A stretch of 64,000 nt of DNA from an uncultured Candidatus Saccharibacteria bacterium (GTDB lineage Bacteria; Patescibacteriota; Saccharimonadia; Saccharimonadales; Saccharimonadaceae): positions 248,001-312,000 of the forward strand of contig CALEJV010000003.1 in assembly GCA_937898545.1 (NCBI GenBank), given 5' to 3'. Within the stretch, counting starts at the first letter, position 1. Each line of letters starts with the position of its first letter. The notes under the pieces are model-generated. The model worked only from the letters and a program-made list of their open reading frames with translations, had not been told where the DNA came from and did no database searches. The position numbers and the translations under genes were made by a program. Below, piece after piece: positions 9,601-17,322 of this stretch.

Positions 9601-10551
9601 CCGCGTGTCGAGGAGCTCTTTGAGGCACGTAACCCGAAAGGTCAGGCCTACGTCACAGAAGTCGCTGGTTTGGTCGATATCTGGGAAGATGGCAAGAAGT
9701 ACGTTGTACAGGTCACGCCACAAGCAGGTAAGGTAGAGCGTATGCCGCTCGATGGCCGCATGGTGATGGTACAATCGGGCAGCAAGGTCAAGGTTGGCGA
9801 CGTCATCGCGTCATTCGACGATGGCACACAGCCACTCACTGCACCGTTTGATGGAGTGGTTGAGTCCACCGGTGATTCGCTTGTCCTCACAGGCAACGCG
9901 ACAGCACCAGTCCGCTACGAAATCCCTGGCACGATGTATCTTGTCGTTAAGCCAGGCGATATGGTCGAGCCAGGCGATCGCCTGACACTTGGTTCGCTCA
10001 ACCTGCACGACCTCATGCGCCTCAAGGGCACAGAGGCAACCCAGCGCTACATCATCAACGAAGTACTTCGTATCTATGCTGCGCAGGGCCAGGATGTGGC
10101 TGGCAAGCACCTTGAGATCATCGTCCGGCAGATGTTTAGCCGGGTGCAGATTGATGATCCAGGCGACAGCACCTTCGTCATGGGCGACATCATCTCCAAG
10201 GCATCAGTGGTTGATGCCAACAAGGAGCTTGTTGCCCAGGGCAAAACACCAGCCCAGTATGCACAGCTGCTGCTTGGTATCACCAAGGTGAGTATCTGGA
10301 GTGATAGCTGGCTGTCTGCTGCGTCGTTCCAAGACACAACTCGCGTGCTGATCAACGCTGCCACCAGTGGCCGCGCCGACCACCTCAAGGGTCTTAAGGA
10401 GAACGTCATCATCGGCAACAAAGTGCCGGTTGGTACGGGTGCGCATCCACTGCCGCTTGAGAAAAATGACTCTCCGGAGGATGAGTTTGTCGCCGAAGCC
10501 CAGGCCGAAGAGGCTGAGCCAGAAGTGACAATTGCTACTGATGAGCTGTAG
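6679..10551 (+). CDS. rpoC: DNA-directed RNA polymerase subunit beta', lacking both zinc sites
   Basis: 1290 residues. The catalytic NADYDGDQMAVH motif (magnesium-binding aspartates), the bridge and trigger regions (SQPVGVIAAQSVGEPGTQLTL, then TFHSSGV) and the clamp helices are present. Two structural zinc sites are gone. Where most bacteria have CxCG...CxxC near residues 65-85, this protein has NPHD (65-68) and VDKN (81-84). At the second site the four Cys positions are Glu845, Thr913, Pro920 and Ser923. The flanking residues are intact, so this is substitution rather than a frame error. The C terminus ends in an acidic stretch. SD GAGGAAG lies before 6679. Confidence 0.97.
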   Translation: MSHVVTDHDIANFDAVRLAVASPEDILKWSYGEVTKPETINYRTQKPERDGLFCERIFGPVKDINPHDSKLKGVRSREAAVDKNGELVTKSIVRRERMGHISLATPVAHIWFMRGTPSAMSLLLGITVRNLEKIAYFATYVILDVDAETRDAYLTDLEAETEAARAAIKIRFQREAEADGADVKALAEQQTREYEELEATYSQKKAQLESLQKCALLSDTDYRNLPEEYEELVKVGMGGDALKALLDDIDLDALIADLQEEAEGARGQREKKLLKRLKVLEGMQAAGIKPSSLCMTVLPVIPPDLRPMVALSGGRFATSDLNDLYRRVINRNNRLKKLIELNAPEVIQRNEKRMLQEAVDSLIDNSAARGGRAVNATGGRRRLKSISDMLKGKQGRFRQNLLGKRVDYSGRSVIVVGPKLKIHQCGLPKQMAIELFKPFVISWLIKGDYAHNIRSATRLIEAGEAVVWDALDEVIKGKYVLLNRAPSLHRLSIQAFQPKLVEGKAIQLHPLVANGFNADYDGDQMAVHLPLSAEAQAEARELMSAVNNLLKPADGSPVLSIDQDVVLGNYYLTYEKPSAQTDTVAVFADSRAAELAYDMGKLHLQSPIRIRAKGEIRTTTLGRVFFNEILPEDFPYNNNVQTKKELKRVLGQIFERYGAAETAITADRMKGLAFRFATTAAVSTGMEDYLSFDEIADFVAEGDARSAAISEQLDQGLITEDERYTLTVNNWRTVDRKVEDFLRSQLAHMDTSVATMVNSGARGSVNNIKLASAMIGIQVDAANREIELPVRSNFKRGLSSLEAFVATRGARKGLIDTALKTADSGYLTRRLVDVSQDVFTVEDEEGDDDGFTIYRNESEETMIEFGNRLFGRYTAEAVPGHLDRDQLITREIANAIEADQSIDQVRIQSVLSTKNLHGIPRKSYGIDMATGQLVDGSQPVGVIAAQSVGEPGTQLTLNTFHSSGVGGSDITQGLPRVEELFEARNPKGQAYVTEVAGLVDIWEDGKKYVVQVTPQAGKVERMPLDGRMVMVQSGSKVKVGDVIASFDDGTQPLTAPFDGVVESTGDSLVLTGNATAPVRYEIPGTMYLVVKPGDMVEPGDRLTLGSLNLHDLMRLKGTEATQRYIINEVLRIYAAQGQDVAGKHLEIIVRQMFSRVQIDDPGDSTFVMGDIISKASVVDANKELVAQGKTPAQYAQLLLGITKVSIWSDSWLSAASFQDTTRVLINAATSGRADHLKGLKENVIIGNKVPVGTGAHPLPLEKNDSPEDEFVAEAQAEEAEPEVTIATDEL

Positions 10552-10570
10552 GGAGTAGCTAGTCTAGAGC

Positions 10571-10604
10571 AGAAGAGCCCCACTTGAGAGAGTGGGGCTC
10601 TTCT
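10571..10604 (+). terminator. rpoBC terminator
   Basis: A 14-bp perfect stem (AGAAGAGCCCCACT / AGTGGGGCTCTTCT) with a 6-nt loop, 19 nt after the rpoC stop. The T-tract is interrupted (CTTCTTGT). It lies between convergent genes and may work for both. Confidence 0.85.
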
Positions 10605-10647
10605 TGTATAGCAGTAATGCTCTGATGCTAACTATGATTAAAAGTAA

Positions 10648-11958
10648 TTACATACGGTCACTAACGTGTGCCAGTACGCGGGTTGCTGCCTGGGCTCCGC
10701 TTACTGCAGCACCCTCGAGGTGGGGCGCTTTCATATAGTCTCCGGCAAGAAAGACACCTGATGGGAGTCCATCTTCAAATCGTGCAGCAGTTGTTCGTGT
10801 AACGCTGCCGACATCAAATACTGGAATTGCAGTATCCCATCGCACGACGTCTACCACCTCACCACGACGCGCAGCGTCAGCTACGGGTGGCAAGTTCATT
10901 CTAGTCAGCTGGTTGACAAGTTCTCGCTGGAGATGCTGCTGTTCTAGGCTACCTTGCGCCCGCCAATAGAATCGAATATATGCATGCTTACTCTTTGCCT
11001 GAATTACCTTAATTGCGACAAGTGGTGTGACATACTCACTTGAAATGACGATCGTTCGATTGCCAACGCCAAGGTCATCAGAAACGGATGTTTTAATTAT
11101 GCCGACTGTGACTGAACTATAGTCAATTGCTTTCAGACTTTTGCTGCAATGCAGACCGCCGTCTGTCAGGATACGAATTGCATTTCGTGCAGGTGATGCG
11201 ACAACAACAGATTTAGCGCTAAATGTACCTTGTGATGTATCGACCCGATAGAGGTGGTGGCTTTCAGCACGGACTGCATCAACCTGTGCATTTAATACAT
11301 GAGGTACCTTATCGCCGATTGCGGATGGCAGACTACTCATTCCGAAAGGTAGACGATAGAAATGCCGGTCTTCCATGACGCCCTTAATAATTGGAGGTAC
11401 CAATCCGCGTGATGTATGTGCACAATCCCAGAAGAATAGTGCGCGCACCATTGGTTCGAGCACATTTTGGTAGGCCTCTTTCCCAAACGCCTTTTCTCCC
11501 CATGTTACAACGGTTTCATTATCAAATCGTTTTAATTCGCGCGTAATAGCTGGTGTTGTCAGCCGCTTCGCATCAAAGAGCATAGAAACGACTCCGCGTA
11601 GTGCGCGTAACTTGCCAGCGCGAGATAACGACGGCGAGGCTTTGAGTGCGCTCAACGGCCAAATTGGGCCAAGCGGCTTCGTAGGACGATAGAGCCATGT
11701 CTCTTGGCTGTCCTTCTGAGAGGAAGCATCCATACCGCAATCTTTGACGAGTTTGTGGGCAGTCTCATAAAAACCAGCAAGAAATGATGCACCGGTTTCG
11801 ATAGTGACATCTTCATCATAGAAAGACCGTATGCGTCCGCCAAGACGGTCATTCTTTTCGAGTACTTTGACGTGTAACCCACTATCTGTGAGATGTGCTG
11901 CGCAGGTTAATCCTGCCATGCCTCCGCCAATGATGATGCAGTCGTAGGGTGTGTTCAT
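10648..11958 (-). CDS. FAD-dependent amine oxidase / protoporphyrinogen-oxidase-like protein
   Basis: 436 residues. The N-terminal dinucleotide-binding motif IIIGGGMAGL is followed by a glutamate-ended strand and the RLGGRI segment, the hallmark of the HemY/amine oxidase/phytoene desaturase superfamily. The C-terminal FAD motif GVFLAGDYMKAPHLEGAAVSG is complete. No signal peptide is seen, so it should be cytosolic or peripheral. No heme or carotenoid genes are nearby, so the substrate is unknown. A TATCAT box on the minus strand (complement of 11965-11970) is 6 nt before the ATG, so it is predicted leaderless. Its base composition looks slightly more A+T rich than the adjacent rpoC. Confidence 0.8.
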   Translation of the reverse strand: MNTPYDCIIIGGGMAGLTCAAHLTDSGLHVKVLEKNDRLGGRIRSFYDEDVTIETGASFLAGFYETAHKLVKDCGMDASSQKDSQETWLYRPTKPLGPIWPLSALKASPSLSRAGKLRALRGVVSMLFDAKRLTTPAITRELKRFDNETVVTWGEKAFGKEAYQNVLEPMVRALFFWDCAHTSRGLVPPIIKGVMEDRHFYRLPFGMSSLPSAIGDKVPHVLNAQVDAVRAESHHLYRVDTSQGTFSAKSVVVASPARNAIRILTDGGLHCSKSLKAIDYSSVTVGIIKTSVSDDLGVGNRTIVISSEYVTPLVAIKVIQAKSKHAYIRFYWRAQGSLEQQHLQRELVNQLTRMNLPPVADAARRGEVVDVVRWDTAIPVFDVGSVTRTTAARFEDGLPSGVFLAGDYMKAPHLEGAAVSGAQAATRVLAHVSDRM

Positions 11959-12027
11959 ATATTTATGATATCACTAAGTTTAAATAAGTTAGTGTAGTAT
12001 CAGCTATATGTGCGATCAACACACTAA

Positions 12028-12999
12028 CTACTGATACTTCGGCATCTCTACCGTCACTACTTCGCCTTTGCTGAGATCGCGGCATTTGTCGCCTTCGTAG
12101 ACTTGCCGTAAGTCGACTTTCTTGGCGTTGCGGAGCTGGACTTTATAGACATCACATGTGAGCATATCGTTTTGGCGGATCTGGAAGAATACCCAGCGCC
12201 CATCGCTTGATTGATAAAACAACGCTGTCCCTTGCGAATTAAAGAGGTGCGACTCGGGTTGTACACCACCCAGCGGTATCTCTGCTAAGCGATAGCCTGC
12301 AAGTTTACTCTCGCGCACCGTCATCATGCCGACAATGCCGACGTTATAACTCGAACTTGCAGCAGGCGAGTAGGCATTGTAGAGAGGAGCTTGCTGCTTG
12401 GCGAGGTCTTTGTAATCGGCAGCATCAAGGCATTTAAACTCAACGAAGCGAGTTTCCTTGTTTTTCGGGTCATTTGGGTCAAGTGGGGTATTGCTAATCT
12501 GGCACGTTACGTCGCCATTGCTACGCGTAAAGTCTGCGAGGTACGGGCCGTCTTTATCGCCATCTTGCACGACATAGCGCGTGAATTGATCATAGTCGAG
12601 CATGTGCTCTAGAGCGGTAACGTTGCGCTTGGCCTCAGCCTTGGGCAGGGTAGCGGCAGCACTCTTAGTTTTGCTTGGGTCGGTAGCAATAGAATAAAAG
12701 CGAGAACCTTCGGCCTTGACCGGTGTTGACAGTGATGACTTAACGGCTTCTGTGCCCTTAAAGTACTTCTTGGCACGCTCGAGCGTCTTGGCGGCGGTGA
12801 GCTGCTCCCGTGGGCCAGTTTTTGCCTCGGTGTGCTGTTCGGTGTTCTTGACTTTGTGTGGCCGAGTTGCGATATAAATAATCCCTGCCGCAATAGCAAC
12901 AACCGCCAAACCAGCCAAAGCAAAGCGGATGGCCAACCCACGCGGTGTTAGGCGTGAGCGTCGATATTGAGGTGAGGAGGATGATCCACTGAATAGCAT
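12028..12999 (-). CDS. membrane-anchored hypothetical protein
   Basis: 323 residues of unknown function. A basic N terminus (RRSRLTPRG) precedes one hydrophobic segment (about residues 25-46, ending YIATRP). A Lys/Ala/Thr-rich linker follows, then a presumably extracytoplasmic domain containing four cysteines. The start at 12999 is preferred over the upstream in-frame GTG at 13014, because that GTG lies in the promoter: TATAAT on the minus strand (13006-13011) ends 6 nt before ATG 12999. It is divergent from the pilin-like gene. No family is recognised. Confidence 0.75.
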   Translation of the reverse strand: MLFSGSSSSPQYRRSRLTPRGLAIRFALAGLAVVAIAAGIIYIATRPHKVKNTEQHTEAKTGPREQLTAAKTLERAKKYFKGTEAVKSSLSTPVKAEGSRFYSIATDPSKTKSAAATLPKAEAKRNVTALEHMLDYDQFTRYVVQDGDKDGPYLADFTRSNGDVTCQISNTPLDPNDPKNKETRFVEFKCLDAADYKDLAKQQAPLYNAYSPAASSSYNVGIVGMMTVRESKLAGYRLAEIPLGGVQPESHLFNSQGTALFYQSSDGRWVFFQIRQNDMLTCDVYKVQLRNAKKVDLRQVYEGDKCRDLSKGEVVTVEMPKYQ

Positions 13000-13041
13000 A
13001 GTGTTATTATACACTGCCAGCTAGGTTGGCAGCAATGGCTC

Positions 13042-13070
13042 TTGCCTAAACGCAAGGTACTTCGTATAAT
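13042..13070 (+). promoter_or_regulatory. promoter of the pilin-like gene
   Basis: TTGCCT (13042-13047), 17-nt spacer, TATAAT (13065-13070), ending 7 nt before the ATG at 13078. The arrangement shows that the TTG at 13042 is a -35 box and not a start codon. Confidence 0.75.
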
Positions 13071-13077
13071 GCAAAGC

Positions 13078-13602
13078 ATGAGCGCTATGAAAAATCGGTT
13101 AATGCAGAAAAAACACGCTGGCTATACTGTGGTAGAGTTGCTGGTTGTGATCGTTATTATTGCCATCCTTGCTACATTGACACTCGTCTCGTACCAACGT
13201 ATCCAAGCCGGTGCACAGGGGCGAACCCGCGTGGCCGACCTCACAGCAATGCGCCAAGCGCTTGATCGCTACTATACCAAAAATGGTACATACCCGGTTG
13301 CTCAGACTGCTGGTAGTACCACCCCCACCTACCAGCGTCGCGATAGTGCCACATTTTTGCGCCAATTAGTGCCGACCTACATTACCACGCTTCCCAGCGT
13401 CACCCAGGGTAGTACCACTGATGCAACTAGCAACACCTACCTATATGTCACCAATGCTCAGCAAACCGAATATAAGCTGCTCTATGTCAACACAAGCGGC
13501 TTACCACCAGGTGAGTATGATGCTGTGCCTCAAGCAATGCGCACCACCGCGCCAGACCGCTACGGGGTATGGTCAAAAAACGGCGAACGGCTCCCTGGCT
13601 AG
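13078..13602 (+). CDS. type IV pilin-like protein (prepilin)
   Basis: 174 residues. The N terminus is a class III signal: a short basic leader, then Gly-Tyr-Thr-Val-Val-Glu (GYTVVELLVVIVIIAILATL), with the Glu at +5 of the mature protein and the hydrophobic alpha-1 helix. It would be cut by a prepilin peptidase after AG or HAG and assembled into a pilus or pseudopilus. The C-terminal part has no clear cysteine pair. No other pilus genes lie nearby, so the assembly machinery must be elsewhere. Start 13078 is fixed by the -10 box 7 nt upstream; no Shine-Dalgarno. Type IV pili are known in Saccharibacteria and used for host contact and DNA uptake. Confidence 0.85.
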   Translation: MSAMKNRLMQKKHAGYTVVELLVVIVIIAILATLTLVSYQRIQAGAQGRTRVADLTAMRQALDRYYTKNGTYPVAQTAGSTTPTYQRRDSATFLRQLVPTYITTLPSVTQGSTTDATSNTYLYVTNAQQTEYKLLYVNTSGLPPGEYDAVPQAMRTTAPDRYGVWSKNGERLPG

Positions 13603-13662
13603 CAGGAGTAGATGGATTCATCAGGGGTGATAATTACTCTACCGCCCACATCCAATCCATGC

Positions 13663-13668
13663 TATAAT
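13663..13668 (+). promoter_or_regulatory. -10 box of fusA
   Basis: TATAAT followed by a leader of about 55 nt that ends in strong Shine-Dalgarno sequences (AAGGAGAG, GAAGGAG) before 13729. The -35 box is weak. Confidence 0.5.
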
Positions 13669-13728
13669 CAATCGTTGAGAGTTGTATTACTCATGCTAAA
13701 AAACACGTAAGGAGAGAAGGAGCCCCCT

Positions 13729-15822
13729 ATGGCAACCCCCAAGGATGTCCCTCTGCAGGACTTTCGCAACATTGGTATTATTGCCCATATCGACGCCGGC
13801 AAGACGACGACGACAGAAGGTATTTTGTACCGCACCGGTATCAACCACAAGATTGGCGAAGTGAAAGGCGATGATGGTGGTGCTACCACCGACTGGATGA
13901 CCCAAGAAAAAGAGCGTGGTATTACTATTACCTCTGCAGCGGTGACCTGCTTCTGGAAGGGCCACAAGATTAACATCATTGACACCCCTGGGCACATCGA
14001 CTTTACCGCTGAGGTGGAGCGCAGTCTGCGGGTGCTCGACGGCGCAGTGACCGTCTTTGATGGCAAGATGGGGGTAGAAGCCCAGAGTGAGACCGTGTGG
14101 CGCCAGGCCAACAAATACGGTGTGCCACGTATCTGCTTCGTGAACAAGATCAATCAGACTGGTGGTGACTTCTACAAGTCGATCGAGTCAATCCATAATC
14201 GCCTCAGCAAGCAGGCCTTCCCAATCCACCTGCCTATTGGCTTTGAGAAGGATGTCTGTGGTGTGGTTGATCTTATCGACATGAAGGCCTACACCTATGA
14301 TGACTACACCGATCACGAGCTTAAGGTGGGCGAGATCCCAGCTGATATGCTCAACAAGGCAAAGCGGGCTCGCAGCCTGCTCGTTGAGAACGCTGTTGAG
14401 GCCGATGACGACCTGATGATGAAGTTCCTCGATGAGGGTGAGGATGCCATTACTATTGACGAGCTCAAGGCAGCGCTGCGCCAACGTGTCTTGGCTGGTG
14501 ACTTCTTCTTGGTGACAGGTGGCGATGGCCGCGGTGTGATCGTCGAGAAGGTGCTTGACCTGATGGTTGATTACCTGCCAAGCCCGCTTGATGTTGGTGA
14601 AATCTGGGGTAAGAACCCCAAGACTGGCGACGAAGTGAGCCGCCAGCCCGATGACAAGCAACCAATGACCGCACTAGCCTTCAAGCTGGCTGCCGACCCA
14701 TTTGTTGGTAAGTTAATCTTCATCCGTGTCTACAGTGGTCGCTTGACTGCCGGTAGCTATGTCCTCAACACAACGACGGGCGAGAAGGAGCGTGTGGGGC
14801 GCATTGTCCGGATGCACGCCGACAAGCGCGAAGAGATCGACAGCGTGGGCGCTGGTGACATTGCTGCTGTGGTGGGCCTGAAGGGCACCTTCACGGGGCA
14901 TACCTTATGCGATCAAGCGCATCCAATTGCTCTTGAGGCGATTAGCTTCCCCGAGCCACCGGTATCGATCGCGGTGGAGCCCAAGACCAAGGCCGACCAA
15001 GAGAAGATGGGTATTGCCTTGCAGCGCCTGGCTGAGGAAGACCCAACCTTCCGCGTCTACACCGACGAAGAAACAGGCCAGACTATCATGAGCGGTATGG
15101 GTGAGCTTCACCTAGAGATTTTGATCGACCGCATGAAGCGCGAGTTTAACGTTGAGGCCAATGTTGGTGAGCCGCAAGTGGCCTACCGCGAGACCATCAA
15201 GGGCACGGCTGAAGCGCAGGGTAAGCATGCCAAGCAGTCTGGTGGCCGTGGCCAATACGGTGATGTTTGGGTGCGCTTTGAGCCGAATGAGCCAGGCAAA
15301 GGCTATGAATTCTTCGACGAAATCAAGGGTGGTGTGGTGCCACAAGAGTACCGCCCAGCTGTACAAAAGGGTATTAAGGAGACGCTCGATGGCGGTGTGA
15401 TCGCTGGCTACCCAGTGGTCGACGTCAAGGCAACCTTGTACGATGGAAGCTACCACGATGTCGACTCAAGCGAGCTCGCCTTCAATCTGGCTGCTCACCT
15501 GGCTGCCCGCGAAGGTATCAAGAAGGCTAACCCAGTCTTGCTTGAGCCAGTGATGAAGGTTGAGGTGACAACACCTGAGGAGTTCATGGGTGATATCATT
15601 GGCGACCTCAATAGCCGCCGGGGCCGCATTGAGGCAATGGAAGACTTGATGGGCGGCGCGAAGCTCGTCAAGGCTATTGTGCCACTGGCAAACATGTTTG
15701 GCTACACCAGCGACATCCGCTCGATGTCGCAGGGCCGAGCTGCTAGCACGATGGAACTTGCCCATTATGAGGAAGTTCCACCAAACGTCGCGCAGGAGAT
15801 TATCGAGAAGCGCAGTAAGTAA
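13729..15822 (+). CDS. fusA: translation elongation factor G
   Basis: 697 residues, full length. GTPase motifs: G1 AHIDAGKTTT, G3 DTPGHIDF, G4 NKIN (usually NKMD), and the switch I segment ERGITITSAA. Domains II to V follow, including the domain IV stretch GGRGQYGDV. EF-G drives ribosome translocation and, with RRF, recycling. It has a strong Shine-Dalgarno and a leader, consistent with high expression. It is not in a str operon with rpsL, rpsG and tuf; tuf lies about 4 kb downstream in its own unit. Confidence 0.97.
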   Translation: MATPKDVPLQDFRNIGIIAHIDAGKTTTTEGILYRTGINHKIGEVKGDDGGATTDWMTQEKERGITITSAAVTCFWKGHKINIIDTPGHIDFTAEVERSLRVLDGAVTVFDGKMGVEAQSETVWRQANKYGVPRICFVNKINQTGGDFYKSIESIHNRLSKQAFPIHLPIGFEKDVCGVVDLIDMKAYTYDDYTDHELKVGEIPADMLNKAKRARSLLVENAVEADDDLMMKFLDEGEDAITIDELKAALRQRVLAGDFFLVTGGDGRGVIVEKVLDLMVDYLPSPLDVGEIWGKNPKTGDEVSRQPDDKQPMTALAFKLAADPFVGKLIFIRVYSGRLTAGSYVLNTTTGEKERVGRIVRMHADKREEIDSVGAGDIAAVVGLKGTFTGHTLCDQAHPIALEAISFPEPPVSIAVEPKTKADQEKMGIALQRLAEEDPTFRVYTDEETGQTIMSGMGELHLEILIDRMKREFNVEANVGEPQVAYRETIKGTAEAQGKHAKQSGGRGQYGDVWVRFEPNEPGKGYEFFDEIKGGVVPQEYRPAVQKGIKETLDGGVIAGYPVVDVKATLYDGSYHDVDSSELAFNLAAHLAAREGIKKANPVLLEPVMKVEVTTPEEFMGDIIGDLNSRRGRIEAMEDLMGGAKLVKAIVPLANMFGYTSDIRSMSQGRAASTMELAHYEEVPPNVAQEIIEKRSK

Positions 15823-15841
15823 GCCTTCTTGTATTATCTCT

Positions 15842-15872
15842 ATAAAACACCTCTGTTACAGGGGTGTTTTAT
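15842..15872 (+). terminator. fusA terminator
   Basis: ATAAAACACC stem with GGTGTTTTAT partner around a loop of about 10 nt, A-tract on one side and T-tract on the other. It starts 19 nt after the stop. Confidence 0.85.
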
Positions 15873-15908
15873 TATCTTGTCTCAGTGCGAGGAATGGTGA
15901 GTAGTATG

Positions 15909-15936
15909 CAAAAGCCAGCATATATGCTGGCTTTTG
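15909..15936. terminator. bidirectional terminator, hsp20 side
   Basis: A 28-nt perfect palindrome, CAAAAGCCAGCATA and its mirror, between convergent fusA and hsp20. It can serve as the hsp20 terminator on the minus strand. Confidence 0.8.
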
Positions 15937-15959
15937 TTGGTGCAAGGCTATGGCTCGTA

Positions 15960-16400
15960 CTACTTTTTCGTTTTCTTGTCGTGCTTGGCTATTTTCTTGA
16001 CGGCAATTTTTTGCGGCGCAGGTAGTGGCTTGAGTGGTACCGTTACCCTCAAGATGCCGTCCTCCAGATGGGCCTTAATCTGCTTGGCATCGCTACCATC
16101 CGGTACCTGTACACGACGGCAGAAGCTTGTGCTGCTCTCACGAACGACGTAGTTGCGCTGTTTGTCCTCGGTTTTTTCGTGCCGTTCGCCGCGGATGACG
16201 AGCGCACCATTGTCAAGGCTTACATCGAGGTCGTCCTCAGCAAAGTTCGGCACATGTGCTTCAACAACCAGTGTATTATCCACTGTGTAGACGTCAGTCG
16301 CGACAGCTTGGCTGAGTGTCGTAGTAAAGGGGTTATCAAACAGCTGCCGCTGCAATGCGCGCAATTCCTCAAATGGATTGTATTTTGTAAGACTACTCAT
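15960..16400 (-). CDS. small heat-shock protein, Hsp20/alpha-crystallin family
   Basis: 146 residues. The alpha-crystallin domain (about 40-135) shows VDNTLVVEAHVPNF, the ALVIRGERHEK strand, and the conserved C-terminal LEDGILRVTVPL. It is an ATP-independent chaperone that holds unfolded proteins. The start at 16400 has AAGGAGG 6 nt upstream and is preferred over a much longer read-through frame that would swallow the divergent promoter region. The tail is Lys-rich (KKTKK). Its promoter TTGTAT-17-TATGAT (16435-16463, minus) has no CIRCE, so it is probably not under HrcA. Confidence 0.93.
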   Translation of the reverse strand: MSSLTKYNPFEELRALQRQLFDNPFTTTLSQAVATDVYTVDNTLVVEAHVPNFAEDDLDVSLDNGALVIRGERHEKTEDKQRNYVVRESSTSFCRRVQVPDGSDAKQIKAHLEDGILRVTVPLKPLPAPQKIAVKKIAKHDKKTKK

Positions 16401-16434
16401 AGGGTGCCTCCTTATGTGTTGCTTTTGTATTCTT

Positions 16435-16496
16435 ATCATAGCGCGGTAAATAGAACAATACAAGTACTTGCATCCGTCTATCAAAGCGCTTATACT
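16435..16496. promoter_or_regulatory. divergent promoters of hsp20 and the ABC importer
   Basis: Minus strand: -35 at 16458-16463 (TTGTAT), 17-nt spacer, -10 at 16435-16440 (TATGAT). Plus strand: TTGCAT (16468-16473), 17-nt spacer, TATACT (16491-16496), 7 nt before the ATG at 16504. The two -35 boxes are 4 nt apart, back to back. Confidence 0.75.
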
Positions 16497-16503
16497 TATA
16501 TGC

Positions 16504-17322
16504 ATGGCGCAATCGACTCGTCGGCAACGCAGACTGACACGGCTTACATGGCTGGGCTTCGCTGCTATGGTAGTAATTTTGTTAGGGTATATGTATTGGG
16601 ATGTCGAGCTGAGCCCAGCAGCCTCTACCACCAAGACTGCCGGTAGCGGTCTGGAAAAAACACTCGTGCTGGGCACCGATCCTGGCTTTAAGCCGTTTGA
16701 ATATAAGCAGGGGCAGGAGATTGTTGGCTTTGATATTGACCTTGTGCGGGAGATTGCTAAGGACACAAACCGTTCGTTACAAATTGAGGAGATCGCCTTT
16801 GATGGTCTTTTGCCCGCGCTACAGGCTGGGCGGATCGACCTCATTGCAGCTGGTATGACTGTCACGCCAGATCGGCGTAAGAATGCTGAGTTCTCGCACA
16901 TGTACTATACTGCAGCGCAAAAGATAATTGTGCCAAAGACTGGCTCAACAATTGCCACCAGTGATGACCTCATTGGCAGGCGAATCGGTGTGCAGCTTGG
17001 CACCACAGCCGATACACTGGCACACAAGATTCGTGGGGCGCACGTGGTACAACTCCAATCGACAGCTAGTGTCGTGCAAGAGCTCAGCAGTCGGCGGATC
17101 GACGCTGCCATTATGGATGATGGGCCAGCTCAGCAATACCTCGCCACGAACCCGCAGCTCGTTGCCTTGCCACGCAACCTCTCACGCGAAGACTACGCCA
17201 TTGCTATCAAAAAAGGTAATAGCAAACTACTCGCTGAAGTAAACGCTAGCATTGCCGCAATGAAGCGTGATGGCCGCTACGATAAGCTCATCAAGAAACA
17301 CTTTGGAGTGGCCCAGCCATGA
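16504..17322 (+). CDS. polar amino-acid ABC transporter, substrate-binding protein
   Basis: 272 residues. An N-terminal hydrophobic segment (about 15-37) without a lipobox cysteine suggests a membrane-anchored binding protein. The solute-binding family 3 fold follows: LVLGTDPGFKPFEY, GFDIDLVREIAK, and the DLIAAGMTVTPDRR ligand-binding block with the conserved Arg and Asp, then IDAAIMDDGPA. It should capture a polar or basic amino acid outside the cell. The start at 16504 is set by the -10 box 7 nt upstream; the TTG at 16468 is the -35 box. It overlaps the permease gene by 4 nt (ATGA), so the three genes form one operon. Confidence 0.9.
   Translation: MAQSTRRQRRLTRLTWLGFAAMVVILLGYMYWDVELSPAASTTKTAGSGLEKTLVLGTDPGFKPFEYKQGQEIVGFDIDLVREIAKDTNRSLQIEEIAFDGLLPALQAGRIDLIAAGMTVTPDRRKNAEFSHMYYTAAQKIIVPKTGSTIATSDDLIGRRIGVQLGTTADTLAHKIRGAHVVQLQSTASVVQELSSRRIDAAIMDDGPAQQYLATNPQLVALPRNLSREDYAIAIKKGNSKLLAEVNASIAAMKRDGRYDKLIKKHFGVAQP

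Noticed and set aside
13042..13602. TTG at 13042 as the start of the pilin gene
   Set aside because: That TTG is the -35 box; ATG 13078 follows a TATAAT by 7 nt and gives a proper prepilin leader.
15960..16901. Long read-through frame of 313 codons over hsp20
   Set aside because: Hsp20 is complete from 16400 with AAGGAGG upstream; the extra part is antisense to the ABC binding-protein gene and crosses the divergent promoters.
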